Assembly (NCBI GenBank): GCA_958295725.1
Contig: OY282368.1
Span: 310,001 to 374,000 of the forward strand
Direction of reading: 5' to 3'
DNA: 64,000 nucleotides
Source of the DNA: an uncultured Alphaproteobacteria bacterium
Lineage (GTDB): Bacteria > Pseudomonadota > Alphaproteobacteria > UBA2966
Shown here: piece after piece, positions 32,561 to 41,597 of the stretch
Numbering within the stretch: the first letter of the stretch is position 1
Layout of the letters: every line of letters starts with the position of its first letter
Notes under the pieces: generated by a model
Told to the model about the DNA's origin: nothing
The model's database searches: none
Seen by the model: only the letters and a program-made list of their open reading frames with translations
Translations under genes and position numbers: made by a program

Positions 32561-34576
32561 CTATCCGATCCTCCGGATGATGAGGTTGTCGTGCTCGTCC
32601 GGGCCACCGGCCCAGCTTCCCGGCACGTAGATTGTAGACGTCTCGTCCGCGACAAGCGCGGGGCCCACGATCTCCGATCCAGACCCGAGGGCCGACCGGC
32701 TCATCACGGCGCAGGCAGTCCGCTCGCCCCGGTCGAAAACGCTGCCTTCCGTCGCGAAGGGTTCCATGCCGTGTCCCTCCGCCAGGGTCGGAACGGGTCC
32801 GGGAGGCGCCGAGACGCCGAGGCGGAACGACACGATCTCCACCCGCTGGCGCCCCGCGTCGCCGAAGGCGAACACCCGGTGGTGTGCCGCGACGAACAAT
32901 TCGAGCAGGGTCTCGGCCTTCATATCCTCCAAGGCCGTCTCCTCGAGCGTCACCGGAATCTCGAACGCCTGGCCGACGAAACGCATCTCCAGCGTGCAGG
33001 TGAACGCCAGCCCCTCGACAAGGTCGAGCATCGCGAACGCCTCGACGGCGCGACCCTTCATGGTCGCGAAGACTTCGCGAACCGTGTCGGCGACGTCCCC
33101 CTCGACGATCAGGTGACGGGTATAGCTGTCGTAGCGCAGGAAATCCGCGGCCAGCAGTCCGAAGGCAGAGAGAACGCCGGCGTTGGGTGGCACCACGACG
33201 GTCCCGATCTCCAGCTCCTCGGCGACCCGCGCCGCGTGAAGCGGGCCGGCGCCTCCGAAGGGAACGAGGACGTAGTCCCTGGGATCACGTCCGCGCTCGG
33301 TCGACACGAGCTGGATGGCGCGGACGATGTTGGCGTCGGCCACGCGCAGGGCGGCGTCCGCCATCTCCTCGAGGCTCATCCCGAACCTCTCCGCCAGGGG
33401 GGTCAACGCCGCTTCCGACCTGTCGCGGGCCAGGGACATGCGCCCGCCGGCGAAGGCCGCCGCCTTCAGCGTGCCGCGCAACAGATGCGCGTCGGTGACG
33501 GCCGGCAGCGTTCCGCCGCGTCCGTAACAGGCCGGTCCCGGGTCGGCGCCCGTCGACTCGGGGCCGACGCGGAGCATGCCCCCGTCGTCGACCCAGACGA
33601 TGGAGCCACCCCCCGCTCCGATGGTCGCGATGTCGATCACCGGAGCGCGCACCGGCAACCCGTTGATCTCCGTCTCGGTCGACAGGTCGGGCTTGCCGCC
33701 GCGCACCAGGCACACGTCGGTGCTGGTGCCCCCCATGTCGAGCGTGACGATGTCGTCGAAGCCGGAGATGCCGGCTTGTCGCACGGCCCCCATCACCCCC
33801 GCCGCCGGTCCCGAGTACAGGCACGCGATGGCGTTGCGACGGATGCCTTCGGTCGGCAGGCGGCCGCCGTTCGACTGCATGATCGAGAAGTTGCGCTTGA
33901 AGCCGCGTGACCCGAGCTCCGCCTCCAGTCGCGAGACATAGGAATCGATGACCGGTTGCACGTACGCCGACAGCGTGGTCGTCGTCGCCCGCTCGTATTC
34001 GCGGAATTCCCGGGTCACCTCGGACGAATGGGTGACGAAGACGTCCGGATGCTCCCGGCGGATCAGATCGGCCACCCGCTCCTCGTGATCCGGGTTGGCG
34101 TAGGAGTTGAGAAAGCAGATGGCGACGGCGCCGTAGGCGCCGTCGGACAGCGCCGACCGCACGACCCGCCTCGCGGCCTCCATATCCAGGGGCGTGACGA
34201 TCTCTCCGTCGGCGTCGATTCGCTCCACGATCTCGAAGGAGTCCGCGCGTCCAACCACCGGCTCGGGCTTTTGGTAGAACAGATCGTAGATCCGCTTGCG
34301 GTCGTGGCGCTGAAGCAGCAGCAGATCGCGGAAACCGGCGGTCACGAAGAAGGCGACCCTGGCGCCCTTGCGCTCGAGGATGGCGTTGGTCGCCACCGTC
34401 GAGCCGTGCACGAGATCCTCGATCTCGTCGAGCCGGATGTCCGCGGCGGCGAGTGCCGCGAGCGCGCCCTCGTCGGGGCGCGCCGGCGTGCTCGGCACCT
34501 TGGCGACGACGACCCGCCCCCGATCGATGGCGACGAGGTCCGTGAACGTGCCGCCGACTTCGATCCCCACTCGCAA
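32561..34576 (-). CDS. hyuA: Hydantoinase/oxoprolinase subunit A
   Basis: The ATP-binding A subunit (671 residues) of the ring-opening amidohydrolase. It begins LRVGIEVGGTFTDLVAID, the actin/HSP70-type phosphate-binding start of this family. VTLDMGGTSTDVCLV (about residue 290) is the second phosphate loop, and VPFGGAGPLHA is present later. The start is TTG 34576, seven nt behind GGGGAGA; GTG 34570 is a less likely alternative. First gene of the hyuA-hyuB-oxidase run and divergent from the GPP34 gene, with ~150 bp between them. Confidence 0.92.
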   Translation of the reverse strand: MRVGIEVGGTFTDLVAIDRGRVVVAKVPSTPARPDEGALAALAAADIRLDEIEDLVHGSTVATNAILERKGARVAFFVTAGFRDLLLLQRHDRKRIYDLFYQKPEPVVGRADSFEIVERIDADGEIVTPLDMEAARRVVRSALSDGAYGAVAICFLNSYANPDHEERVADLIRREHPDVFVTHSSEVTREFREYERATTTTLSAYVQPVIDSYVSRLEAELGSRGFKRNFSIMQSNGGRLPTEGIRRNAIACLYSGPAAGVMGAVRQAGISGFDDIVTLDMGGTSTDVCLVRGGKPDLSTETEINGLPVRAPVIDIATIGAGGGSIVWVDDGGMLRVGPESTGADPGPACYGRGGTLPAVTDAHLLRGTLKAAAFAGGRMSLARDRSEAALTPLAERFGMSLEEMADAALRVADANIVRAIQLVSTERGRDPRDYVLVPFGGAGPLHAARVAEELEIGTVVVPPNAGVLSAFGLLAADFLRYDSYTRHLIVEGDVADTVREVFATMKGRAVEAFAMLDLVEGLAFTCTLEMRFVGQAFEIPVTLEETALEDMKAETLLELFVAAHHRVFAFGDAGRQRVEIVSFRLGVSAPPGPVPTLAEGHGMEPFATEGSVFDRGERTACAVMSRSALGSGSEIVGPALVADETSTIYVPGSWAGGPDEHDNLIIRRIG

Positions 34577-34724
34577 CTCGGGTCTCCCCGTCCCTGGTCC
34601 GACGCGCCCTCGATGGAAGGAACCGCGCCGCGCGATTATACAGGAAGCGGGAACGCTGCGAGGCGCCGCGTCCCGGCGCTGTCGGTCGCGACGGCCGTCG
34701 TCCACTCTCGGACCGAACCACGCC

Positions 34725-35903
34725 ATGCCGACCTTCGCCGAAGAACTCACGCTGCTGTTGACGAACGAGGACGGTGCGCTCCTCCCCGTCCAGAAGGATG
34801 CGTTCGAGTGCGCTCTGGCGGGCGCCGTGCTGATGGATCTGGCGTTCGCCCGTCGGATCGACACCGATCCGCGGGCGCTCACGGTCACCGACGACACGCC
34901 GACGGGCGATCCCGCGCTCGATCGTGTCCTGGCGAAGATCGCGGCGAGAACGGAACCGGAGGACACCCGGAAATGGATCAGGGAACTGTCCGTCGACGAC
35001 GCGGCCGCCATTCGCGAGCAGGTGTCGGCCGGCCTCGTGGCGCGCGGCGTTCTGGAAACGCGGGACGGGAAATTCCCGTGGATGCAGCGCTCCCGACGCC
35101 GCCCCGCTCTCGATGGCGAGCCCGGGAAGAGAGTGGGCCGGCGCATCGAAGGCGTGCTGCATTCCAACGATGTCCCCGACCCTCGCGATGTCGCCCTGAT
35201 CGCCCTTCTGGACGCCTGCGACGTCCTGCCCGACATCTTTCCGGGACGAGACATCGAACGATGCCGTCCCCGGATCGAGCAATTGCGCAAGATGGACCTG
35301 ATCGGCCGCGAGGTGGCCGGCGCGGTCGCGGATATCGAACGCACGATCGCTCTCGCGGTCCGGTTCCGGTCGGCGCGCTTCCGGGAAATTTCGCTGCTTC
35401 TCTCCATCGTCGGCGGCCTCGCCGCCGCGGCGACGCTCCTGGCCCCGCGCGTCCCCGTCCCGGATCGGTTCGGCCCCACCTGGCTGGAGCAGCTGTGGTC
35501 CGACGGGACGTGGCAACAGTGGAGCGGCTATACGCTTCTCGGGCTCAGCGGTGCGGGACTCTCGGCCGTCCTTCTCATGAGGGCGCGGCCGGTGGCCCGA
35601 CGGGGCGGCCATGGCTGGTCGCGGCTCGCCCATGCCGGGATCGGCCTGGCCTGCGCGCTCGCCCTGTTCGCCCATACCGGCTTTCGCCTGGGCGCCAATC
35701 TCAACGCGGCGCTCATGGGCTGTTATCTCGCCGTGCTCGTCCTCGGCGCGCTCGCCGGGATCTCGGTCAACGGAGCATCCCGACTCCGAAGAATGGGGAT
35801 CACCCCCAGACTTCGTGTCGTTCCGATGAGGCTGCACGTCATCGCGCTGTACCCCTTGCCGGCTCTCCTGATGGCCCATCTCCTCGTCGTCTATCTGTAT
35901 TGA
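34725..35903 (+). CDS. GPP34 (GOLPH3-like) domain fused to a cytochrome b-like membrane domain
   Basis: Residues 1 to ~220 match the GPP34/GOLPH3 family: FAEELTLLLTNEDGALLP, LAGAVLMDLAFARRID, TPTGDPALDRVLAKI and DPRDVALIALLDACDVL. In eukaryotes this fold binds phosphatidylinositol 4-phosphate. Residues ~225-392 carry about five membrane helices. Two of them each contain a His pair with 13 residues between (AHAG...FAHTG and RLHV...MAHLL), the pattern that binds two b haems in di-haem cytochromes b. It starts at ATG 34725 and stops 13 nt before a multihaem cytochrome c gene. Role inferred: membrane electron carrier for that cytochrome. GPP34 fusion of this kind is unfamiliar to me. Confidence 0.8.
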   Translation: MPTFAEELTLLLTNEDGALLPVQKDAFECALAGAVLMDLAFARRIDTDPRALTVTDDTPTGDPALDRVLAKIAARTEPEDTRKWIRELSVDDAAAIREQVSAGLVARGVLETRDGKFPWMQRSRRRPALDGEPGKRVGRRIEGVLHSNDVPDPRDVALIALLDACDVLPDIFPGRDIERCRPRIEQLRKMDLIGREVAGAVADIERTIALAVRFRSARFREISLLLSIVGGLAAAATLLAPRVPVPDRFGPTWLEQLWSDGTWQQWSGYTLLGLSGAGLSAVLLMRARPVARRGGHGWSRLAHAGIGLACALALFAHTGFRLGANLNAALMGCYLAVLVLGALAGISVNGASRLRRMGITPRLRVVPMRLHVIALYPLPALLMAHLLVVYLY

Positions 35904-35916
35904 GAGAGGACGGCGC

Positions 35917-37416
35917 GTGTCGCGGAAGGCGATTCTGTGGATCCTCTACGCGCTGGCGACCGCGGTCGCCGTGGGTGTCGTCGCAATGTGGATGGTCGTG
36001 GGCGGCGACCGGGGAATGCTCCCGGTCGGCGCGACGACAGACGCCCACCACCAGATCGATATGGCCTGCGAGACCTGTCACGCCGCACCGGCCTTCGCCG
36101 ACGCGGCCACGGCCCGGAAGGCCATGAACGAGACCTGCCGGAACTGCCACGAGGACGAACTGAGGGCCGCCGACGACAGCCATTCGCGCAAGAAATTCCG
36201 CGATCCGCGAATGGCGGTCTACCAGAGCAGGCTCGACGCGCGTCTCTGCACGACCTGTCACGTCGAGCACCGCCCGGAGATCACGCGCGCAGGCGCGGTC
36301 ACCATCGCGATGGACTTCTGCGCGGCGTGCCACGCCGAGGGCGATCAGGACGTACGGAAGGCACGGCCGAGCCACGCGGACCTGACCTTCGACACGTGCG
36401 CCTCGGCGGGCTGCCACAACTACCACGACAATCGCGCGCTCTACGAGGACTTCCTGGCCCGGAACGTCGGTCAGCCCTGGCTCGCGCCAGCTCCGACGCA
36501 CGAACCGTCGGCGCGCCATCGGGCCCGGCGGCCGCTCGGGGAAGCGGCGATCGGAAGAAGCGGCGCCGTGGCTCCGGCGGCGGCGCTCGCCGACCCGACG
36601 GCGCTGGACCACTGGGCCGGATCCGGCCACGCCGCGGCCGGGGTGAACTGCGCCGGCTGCCACGCGCCGACCGCCGCGCCGGGAGCCTCCCGCGCCGAGG
36701 TCGAGGCCCGCTGGACCGGGATGCCGGATACCGGCGTCTGCAAGGACTGCCACGCGGCGCAGGCGAAAACCTTCGCGCGGAGCCGGCATGGCATGCGCGG
36801 CCATCCCCTGATCGCGGCGCCCCGCGATCCCGAGCGGAGGCTGGAGGCCATCGGCCTCGGCGGTGGGCTGGGGAAAGCTGTCGCGGTCTGGTTCGCCGAT
36901 CCTCCCCGGCCCCCGCGCATGACCGTCGCCGAGGCCCGCCTCCCCATGCGCGCAGACGCCGCCCACGAGTCGCTCGATTGCGACACCTGTCACCAGCCCC
37001 ACGCGGTCGATATCGAGCAGGCCGCCGTCGAGGCCTGCGCGTCCTGTCACGACGATCGTCACACCCGCGCCTACTTCGGCGGCGCTCACCACGCGCTGTG
37101 GCGGGCGGAGCTCGCGGGCGAGGTGCCGCCGGGCGCCGGCGTGAGCTGCGCGACCTGCCACATGGTCAAGATCGAGCGTCGTGGAGAGATCGTGACCAGC
37201 CACAACCAGAACGACAATCTGCGACCGAACGAGAAGATGATCCGGTCGGTCTGCCTCGATTGCCACGGTCTCGGCTTCGCCATCGATGCGCTGGCGGACG
37301 CCGACCTCGTCGCCGGCAATTTCGACGGCATACCCGCGATCCATGTCGAGAGCATCGAATGGGCCGCGCGGCGCGCGGCCGCAGACCGGGACACGACGTT
37401 CATTCCTCCCCCCTGA
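35917..37416 (+). CDS. Multihaem cytochrome c (eleven haem-binding motifs)
   Basis: A 499-residue protein with one N-terminal membrane helix (residues 5-27, AILWILYALATAVAVGVVAMWM) and a long periplasmic part holding ten CXXCH motifs plus one CX4CH (CASAGCH), so up to eleven c haems. Spacing is irregular, with a motif-poor, Ala/Arg/Pro-rich linker near residues 185-245. GTG 35917 is preceded by AGAGAGGA. It belongs loosely to the cytochrome c3/multihaem oxidoreductase group; no specific enzyme (nitrite, tetrathionate or hydroxylamine) can be assigned. The upstream GPP34-cytochrome b gene is its likely partner. Confidence 0.88.
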   Translation: MSRKAILWILYALATAVAVGVVAMWMVVGGDRGMLPVGATTDAHHQIDMACETCHAAPAFADAATARKAMNETCRNCHEDELRAADDSHSRKKFRDPRMAVYQSRLDARLCTTCHVEHRPEITRAGAVTIAMDFCAACHAEGDQDVRKARPSHADLTFDTCASAGCHNYHDNRALYEDFLARNVGQPWLAPAPTHEPSARHRARRPLGEAAIGRSGAVAPAAALADPTALDHWAGSGHAAAGVNCAGCHAPTAAPGASRAEVEARWTGMPDTGVCKDCHAAQAKTFARSRHGMRGHPLIAAPRDPERRLEAIGLGGGLGKAVAVWFADPPRPPRMTVAEARLPMRADAAHESLDCDTCHQPHAVDIEQAAVEACASCHDDRHTRAYFGGAHHALWRAELAGEVPPGAGVSCATCHMVKIERRGEIVTSHNQNDNLRPNEKMIRSVCLDCHGLGFAIDALADADLVAGNFDGIPAIHVESIEWAARRAAADRDTTFIPPP

Positions 37417-37671
37417 ACAGGGGAGAAGATGTATTGCGAGACAAACAGCCCAAGAGGGTCCGACCGTCAATACCGTCCCCGTTCGACATTCATGCATGCT
37501 GCGGTTCGGTGACACATTGATGCGAAAACCAGTCTCGAGACCGCTCGCGATCCATGTGCCTGATCCCCCACGTGAATCGGGGAGCGCTTTACCACCTGTA
37601 CCTACGGTTTACGGATCGAGCCTTCGCGGAAGGTCAGGTATGGTCCCGGACGAACAGGAAGGTTCCGGGAA
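37417..37671. other. Intergenic stretch between convergent genes
   Basis: About 255 bp between the cytochrome c stop and the CoA-transferase stop. It holds no convincing gene. One weak stem (TCCCC at 37565-37569 with GGGGA 9 nt later) may contribute to termination. Confidence 0.5.
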
Positions 37672-38859
37672 TTACCAACCGCCGCCGGGCGTCCGCGTTT
37701 CGAGCCCGAGCTCGCGCAGAATTTCTTTCCGCGCCGAATCGAGATCCGGCGATGGGGACCGTCGCCGGGGATCGGGCGTATCGGAGAGCTTGACCGGGTT
37801 TCCGGCCACCCGAAAGCCGTTCGCGTCCTCCACCTCGACGATCATGTTCCGGGCGAGCACGTGCGGATCCCGCACGACGTCCGCGACGTCGTTGATGGGT
37901 CCACAGGGTACGCCCGCAGCCTCGAGTATCGCGAGCCAATGCCCCGTCTCCCGTCTGCGCAGGGTCGACTCGAGCTCGGCCTTGAGCTCGACGGCGCGCT
38001 CGGTCCGTTCCGCGTTGGACGCGAACCTGCCGTCCTCCGACAGATCCGGCCTGTCGATGGCTTCGCAGAGGCGCCGGAACAGCCCGTCGTTTCCCGCGGC
38101 GATGACGACGTGGCCGTCCGCGGTGGCGAACGAATCGAACGGCGTGATCGTCGGATGGCGCGCGCCCAGGGGGCCGGGAACCTCTCCCGTGGCCATGTAC
38201 CGGGCGATCGCGTTTTCCAGGATCGCGACCTGGCAATCGAGCATGCCGACGTCGACCATGCGGCCGGCGCCGGTATGCTCCCGCTCCTTGAGGGCCGCGC
38301 AGATCCCGATGCCGGCGAACAGGCCAGCCGTGATGTCGCCGACGGACGTGCCCGCCCGCGTCGGCGGCGATCCGGGATGTCCCGTCAGGCTCATGATGCC
38401 GCCCATGCCCTGAACGACCATGTCGTAGGCCGGCCGCGACGCGTAGGGGCCGGTCCGGCCGAATCCGGACACCGCCGCGTAGATCAGTCGCGGGTACGCG
38501 CCGTGAAGCCGTTCCCAGGAATACCCCAGCCGGTCCATGGTCCCGGGGCGATAGTTCTCGATCAGGATGTCGGCCTCCGCCAGCAGCCGCTCGAACACGT
38601 CACGGTCGGTCGGGGATTTCAGATCGAGGGCGATGCTCTCCTTGCCCCGGTTGAGAGACATGAAATAGGCCGACCGGCCGTCCAGCCACGGGCCGATCTG
38701 CCGGGCGTCGTCGCCGTACTCGGGAACCTCGACCTTGACGACCCGGGCGCCGAGATCGGCAAGCACCATGGTGCAGTAGGGTCCGGCGAGGACCCTGGTG
38801 AGATCGACGACGAGCGTTCCGTTGAGCGGGCCGTCAACGGGCGACGGTGCAAGCGCCAT
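37672..38859 (-). CDS. CaiB/BaiF family (class III) CoA-transferase
   Basis: A 395-residue family III CoA-transferase that moves CoA between carboxylic acids. Hallmarks: LVVDLTRVLAGPYCTMVLADLGARVVKVE at the N-terminus, GKESIALDLK, the nucleophilic aspartate in RPAYDMVVQGMGG (about residue 160) and GVPCGPIND. ATG 38859 gives the usual length. Stands alone on the minus strand; the acid substrate is unknown. The neighbouring Rieske gene is divergent. Confidence 0.9.
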   Translation of the reverse strand: MALAPSPVDGPLNGTLVVDLTRVLAGPYCTMVLADLGARVVKVEVPEYGDDARQIGPWLDGRSAYFMSLNRGKESIALDLKSPTDRDVFERLLAEADILIENYRPGTMDRLGYSWERLHGAYPRLIYAAVSGFGRTGPYASRPAYDMVVQGMGGIMSLTGHPGSPPTRAGTSVGDITAGLFAGIGICAALKEREHTGAGRMVDVGMLDCQVAILENAIARYMATGEVPGPLGARHPTITPFDSFATADGHVVIAAGNDGLFRRLCEAIDRPDLSEDGRFASNAERTERAVELKAELESTLRRRETGHWLAILEAAGVPCGPINDVADVVRDPHVLARNMIVEVEDANGFRVAGNPVKLSDTPDPRRRSPSPDLDSARKEILRELGLETRTPGGGW

Positions 38860-39036
38860 GTGACTGCCTCGGTTCCCGGGCGACGGCCTCCTCGACCCGA
38901 GTGCGGCATATGGCATGCCGGGCGGTTCCAGTCAAACCGGAACCGGGTTAGAATCCGCGTCCGGGTCCGTCGGAACGGCGCCTGACGGCGGCGCCGGAAT
39001 GGCGGAGATATCGGGAGATATGGATGGGGGGTGTCG

Positions 39037-40419
39037 ATGACTGTTCGGGATGAGGCTACGCCCGTCGACGCGCGGGCCTACTGGGGCTATTTCATGCGGG
39101 ACGCGCCGCGCGAGGATCCCGAATTGACCCATGTCGGCCCGGGGACGGCCATGGGCGAGTACCTGCGGCGCTTCTGGCAGCCGATCTGCATGTCGGAGGA
39201 CCTGGCGGACCTGCCCAAGGCGGTCCGCATCATGGGCGAGGACCTCGTCGCGTTCCGCGACAGGTCCGGCCGGACCGGCGTGCTGCACCGCCATTGCAGC
39301 CACCGGGGCGCATCCCTGGAGTACGGCATCGTCGCCGAGCGGGGTCTGCGGTGCTGCTACCACGGTTGGCTGTTCGACGCCGACGGGACCATCCTGGAGA
39401 CGCCGGGCGAACCGCCGGGTTCGAGGCTGAAGGAGAGCTTCAGACACGGCGCCTATCCGACCCACGAGGAGAGCGGGCTGGTGTTCGCCTACATGGGGCC
39501 GCCGGAATCGCGGCCCGGCTTCCCGGTTTTCGACGGTTACGATCTCTGGAACACCAGGATGAAGAGTTTCGAGGTGACCATTCCTTGCAACTGGTTGCAG
39601 GTGACGGACAACTATGTCGATCCGGTCCACTCGATGTTCCTGCATAGTTCGTACGCCTCGACCCAGCTTACGGAGAGTTTCCTGCTCCGGCCCTACTGTC
39701 GCTTCCTTGAGACGCCCGACGGGTCGGGCATCACGCACAGCACGACGCGGCGCACGACGGACGAGCTCGTGTGGAACCGCATGAACCACGCCCTGACCCC
39801 CAATATCGGAGAACTCGGGTCGCCGTGGGAGAAGGGCCTCGAACCGGTCCTGTTCCGCCGCGTCTACGCCACGCGCTGGTCCGTCCCGGTCGATGACACG
39901 AACACGGTCATGCTCGGCTGGCGTCACCTCAACGACTTCGTCGATCCCTGGGGCAAGGCCAACGAGGACGAGATCGGCAAGGAAAAGATGGATTTCGACG
40001 CCCAGGTCGCCCGCCCCACCTATAAGGCCGGACAACGGGATCCTGGAGACTGGGAAGCGTGTACGTCGCAGCGGCCGGTCGCGGTCCACGCCGCGGAGAA
40101 CCTGGGGGCGACGGACGCCGGCGTGCAGGCGCGCCGCCGTATGCTGCGGCAGGCGGTGCGCGGCGAACGCGGCGACCTGCTACCGGCGCCGGTCAACGGC
40201 GGGTCCCGGCCGGTCCGGACGTTTTCCCAGGACACGACGTTGCGGGTCCCCAGACGTCCCGACCCCGCCGAGGACTGGGCGCTTCTGGGTGAGGTCGGCC
40301 AGCGCGTCCACGACGCCATCGTCGCGGCCGATCATCTCCGGGGCGAGGAGCGGCAGACCTTCGTTCAGCGGCGTTTGGCCGAGGTCGAGACCGAGCTCGG
40401 CTCCTCGCCGCGAACGTAG
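39037..40419 (+). CDS. Rieske aromatic ring-hydroxylating dioxygenase, large subunit
   Basis: A 460-residue non-haem iron oxygenase. The Rieske 2Fe-2S cluster ligands are in HRHCSHRGASLE and LRCCYHGWLFD (residues about 85-115). The mononuclear iron site is in TDNYVDPVHSMFLH (about 205-218), giving the usual two His and one Asp. The sequence resembles the phenoxybenzoate/vanillate-type alpha-only oxygenases with a long C-terminus. ATG 39037 follows GGGGGG by 5 nt. Reductase partner not in the window. A small ORF and a cupin gene follow directly and are likely co-transcribed. Confidence 0.9.
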   Translation: MTVRDEATPVDARAYWGYFMRDAPREDPELTHVGPGTAMGEYLRRFWQPICMSEDLADLPKAVRIMGEDLVAFRDRSGRTGVLHRHCSHRGASLEYGIVAERGLRCCYHGWLFDADGTILETPGEPPGSRLKESFRHGAYPTHEESGLVFAYMGPPESRPGFPVFDGYDLWNTRMKSFEVTIPCNWLQVTDNYVDPVHSMFLHSSYASTQLTESFLLRPYCRFLETPDGSGITHSTTRRTTDELVWNRMNHALTPNIGELGSPWEKGLEPVLFRRVYATRWSVPVDDTNTVMLGWRHLNDFVDPWGKANEDEIGKEKMDFDAQVARPTYKAGQRDPGDWEACTSQRPVAVHAAENLGATDAGVQARRRMLRQAVRGERGDLLPAPVNGGSRPVRTFSQDTTLRVPRRPDPAEDWALLGEVGQRVHDAIVAADHLRGEERQTFVQRRLAEVETELGSSPRT

Positions 40420-40441
40420 CCGGGAGGATCGTGTTCGCGCC

Positions 40442-40537
40442 ATGAACCTGTCGAAATGCAAGGCGTCTCTCCGCGACAAGTCCCCGGCGGAATGGGACGG
40501 CATCGCCCCCTGGTTGTCGGAGAAGGAATCGCCGTAG
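40442..40537 (+). CDS. Small ORF of 31 residues between Rieske and cupin genes
   Basis: MNLSKCKASLRDKSPAEWDG and a further 11 residues, then TAG directly abutting the ATG of the next gene. GGGAGGA lies 13 nt upstream. The ribosome-binding site of the next gene (GGAGAAGGA) lies inside this ORF. The tight packing suggests a real short peptide, or at least a translated leader that couples the two genes. No family is recognised. Confidence 0.45.
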   Translation: MNLSKCKASLRDKSPAEWDGIAPWLSEKESP

Positions 40538-41080
40538 ATGTTCGAGGTCGATCGGTTCGTCGAGGATTGTCGGCAAGCGCTCGGCGAGAGCGATGCCCAC
40601 GGGGCCGTCCGCGAAGTCGTCGCGTGCGCCGTGTCGCGCCCCGACGGCGTGGCGCGGGGTCTTGGCGATCCCGCGCGAGCCGGTGTCGACACCATCCACC
40701 GGAGCGCCGATCTGACGATCCTCAACGTGCTGTGGGGGCCGCTCATGACCATGCATCCCCACAACCACCTCATGTGGGCGGTCATCGGCATCTACAGCGG
40801 GCAGGAGGACAACACCTTCTACAAGCGCGTCGCCGGCGGTCTCGAGGCCACGTCGGCGAGACAATTGACGACCGGGGACGCCGCGCCGTTGGGCGCGCCG
40901 GTCATCCACTCGGTGTGCAATCCGCTGAACAGGATCACGGCCGCCATCCATGTGTACGGCGGCGATTTTTTCGACACGCCGCGGAGCGAATGGGACCCCG
41001 AGACGCATCGGGAGCATCCCTATGACGTCGAGCACACCAGGCGCGTTTTCGAGGAATCGAACAGGCTGCTGGAGAGTTGA
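40538..41080 (+). CDS. Cysteine dioxygenase-like cupin metalloenzyme
   Basis: A 180-residue single-domain cupin. Metal ligands are visible in MTMHPHNHLMWAVIG (His-x-His), followed by IYSGQEDNTFYKR (Glu), and later AIHVYGGDFF (His). The pattern resembles the cysteine dioxygenase/thiol dioxygenase-like cupins with MTMHPHNH-type centres. Its substrate is unknown. It follows the 31-residue ORF without a gap, so it is translated from the same message as the Rieske oxygenase. Confidence 0.75.
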   Translation: MFEVDRFVEDCRQALGESDAHGAVREVVACAVSRPDGVARGLGDPARAGVDTIHRSADLTILNVLWGPLMTMHPHNHLMWAVIGIYSGQEDNTFYKRVAGGLEATSARQLTTGDAAPLGAPVIHSVCNPLNRITAAIHVYGGDFFDTPRSEWDPETHREHPYDVEHTRRVFEESNRLLES

Positions 41081-41115
41081 GCGCCGGAGTTCGTGGATGG
41101 CCGCCGGGGGCGCCG

Positions 41116-41589
41116 CTACGCGCCGGGGAGTAATCGCTCGAGCGTGAAGCGCGGATCCTCCCGGCGCGGGATCTTGCAAACGGCGCTTGCCCTCGCCAGG
41201 GGGATATCGTCCGCGCTCAGGATGCAGGATCCGAAGGCGAGATTGCGCGTGACGCGGACGACCTCGGTCTTCCCTTCGACCCAGTCTCCGACACGGCCGG
41301 GCGCGACGAAGTCCACGGAGAGATTGACGGTAGGCAGGAACGCGCGGATACCCGCCTGGGCTACGATTCCGAGCGCGATCTGCAAGTCGGCGAAGGTCGC
41401 CAGCATCCCTCCGTGACAGATGCCCACGGCGTTGCAGTGACGCTCTTCCAGGCGGATCCCGAGTCGAAGCCTGTCCCCGTCGAACTTCGCCAGCAGTGGG
41501 CCGTTGATGTCCACGAAAGGACCGGGCAGACGGAGCTTGGCGAACCCCTCGGGGAGCCCCGGTTCCGCCGTGTCCGCCGCCGATGCCAC
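41116..41589 (-). CDS. PaaI family hotdog-fold thioesterase
   Basis: A 157-residue hotdog-fold acyl-CoA thioesterase. The central helix HCNAVGICHGGMLATFADLQ carries the family HGG motif, and LPTVNLSVDFVAPGRVGDWVEG is the usual second strand pair. GTG 41589 is the chosen start, 8 nt after the pheT stop, so it may be read through from the pheST operon. The substrate is unknown. Confidence 0.82.
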   Translation of the reverse strand: MASAADTAEPGLPEGFAKLRLPGPFVDINGPLLAKFDGDRLRLGIRLEERHCNAVGICHGGMLATFADLQIALGIVAQAGIRAFLPTVNLSVDFVAPGRVGDWVEGKTEVVRVTRNLAFGSCILSADDIPLARASAVCKIPRREDPRFTLERLLPGA

Positions 41590-41597
41590 GATTCCGT

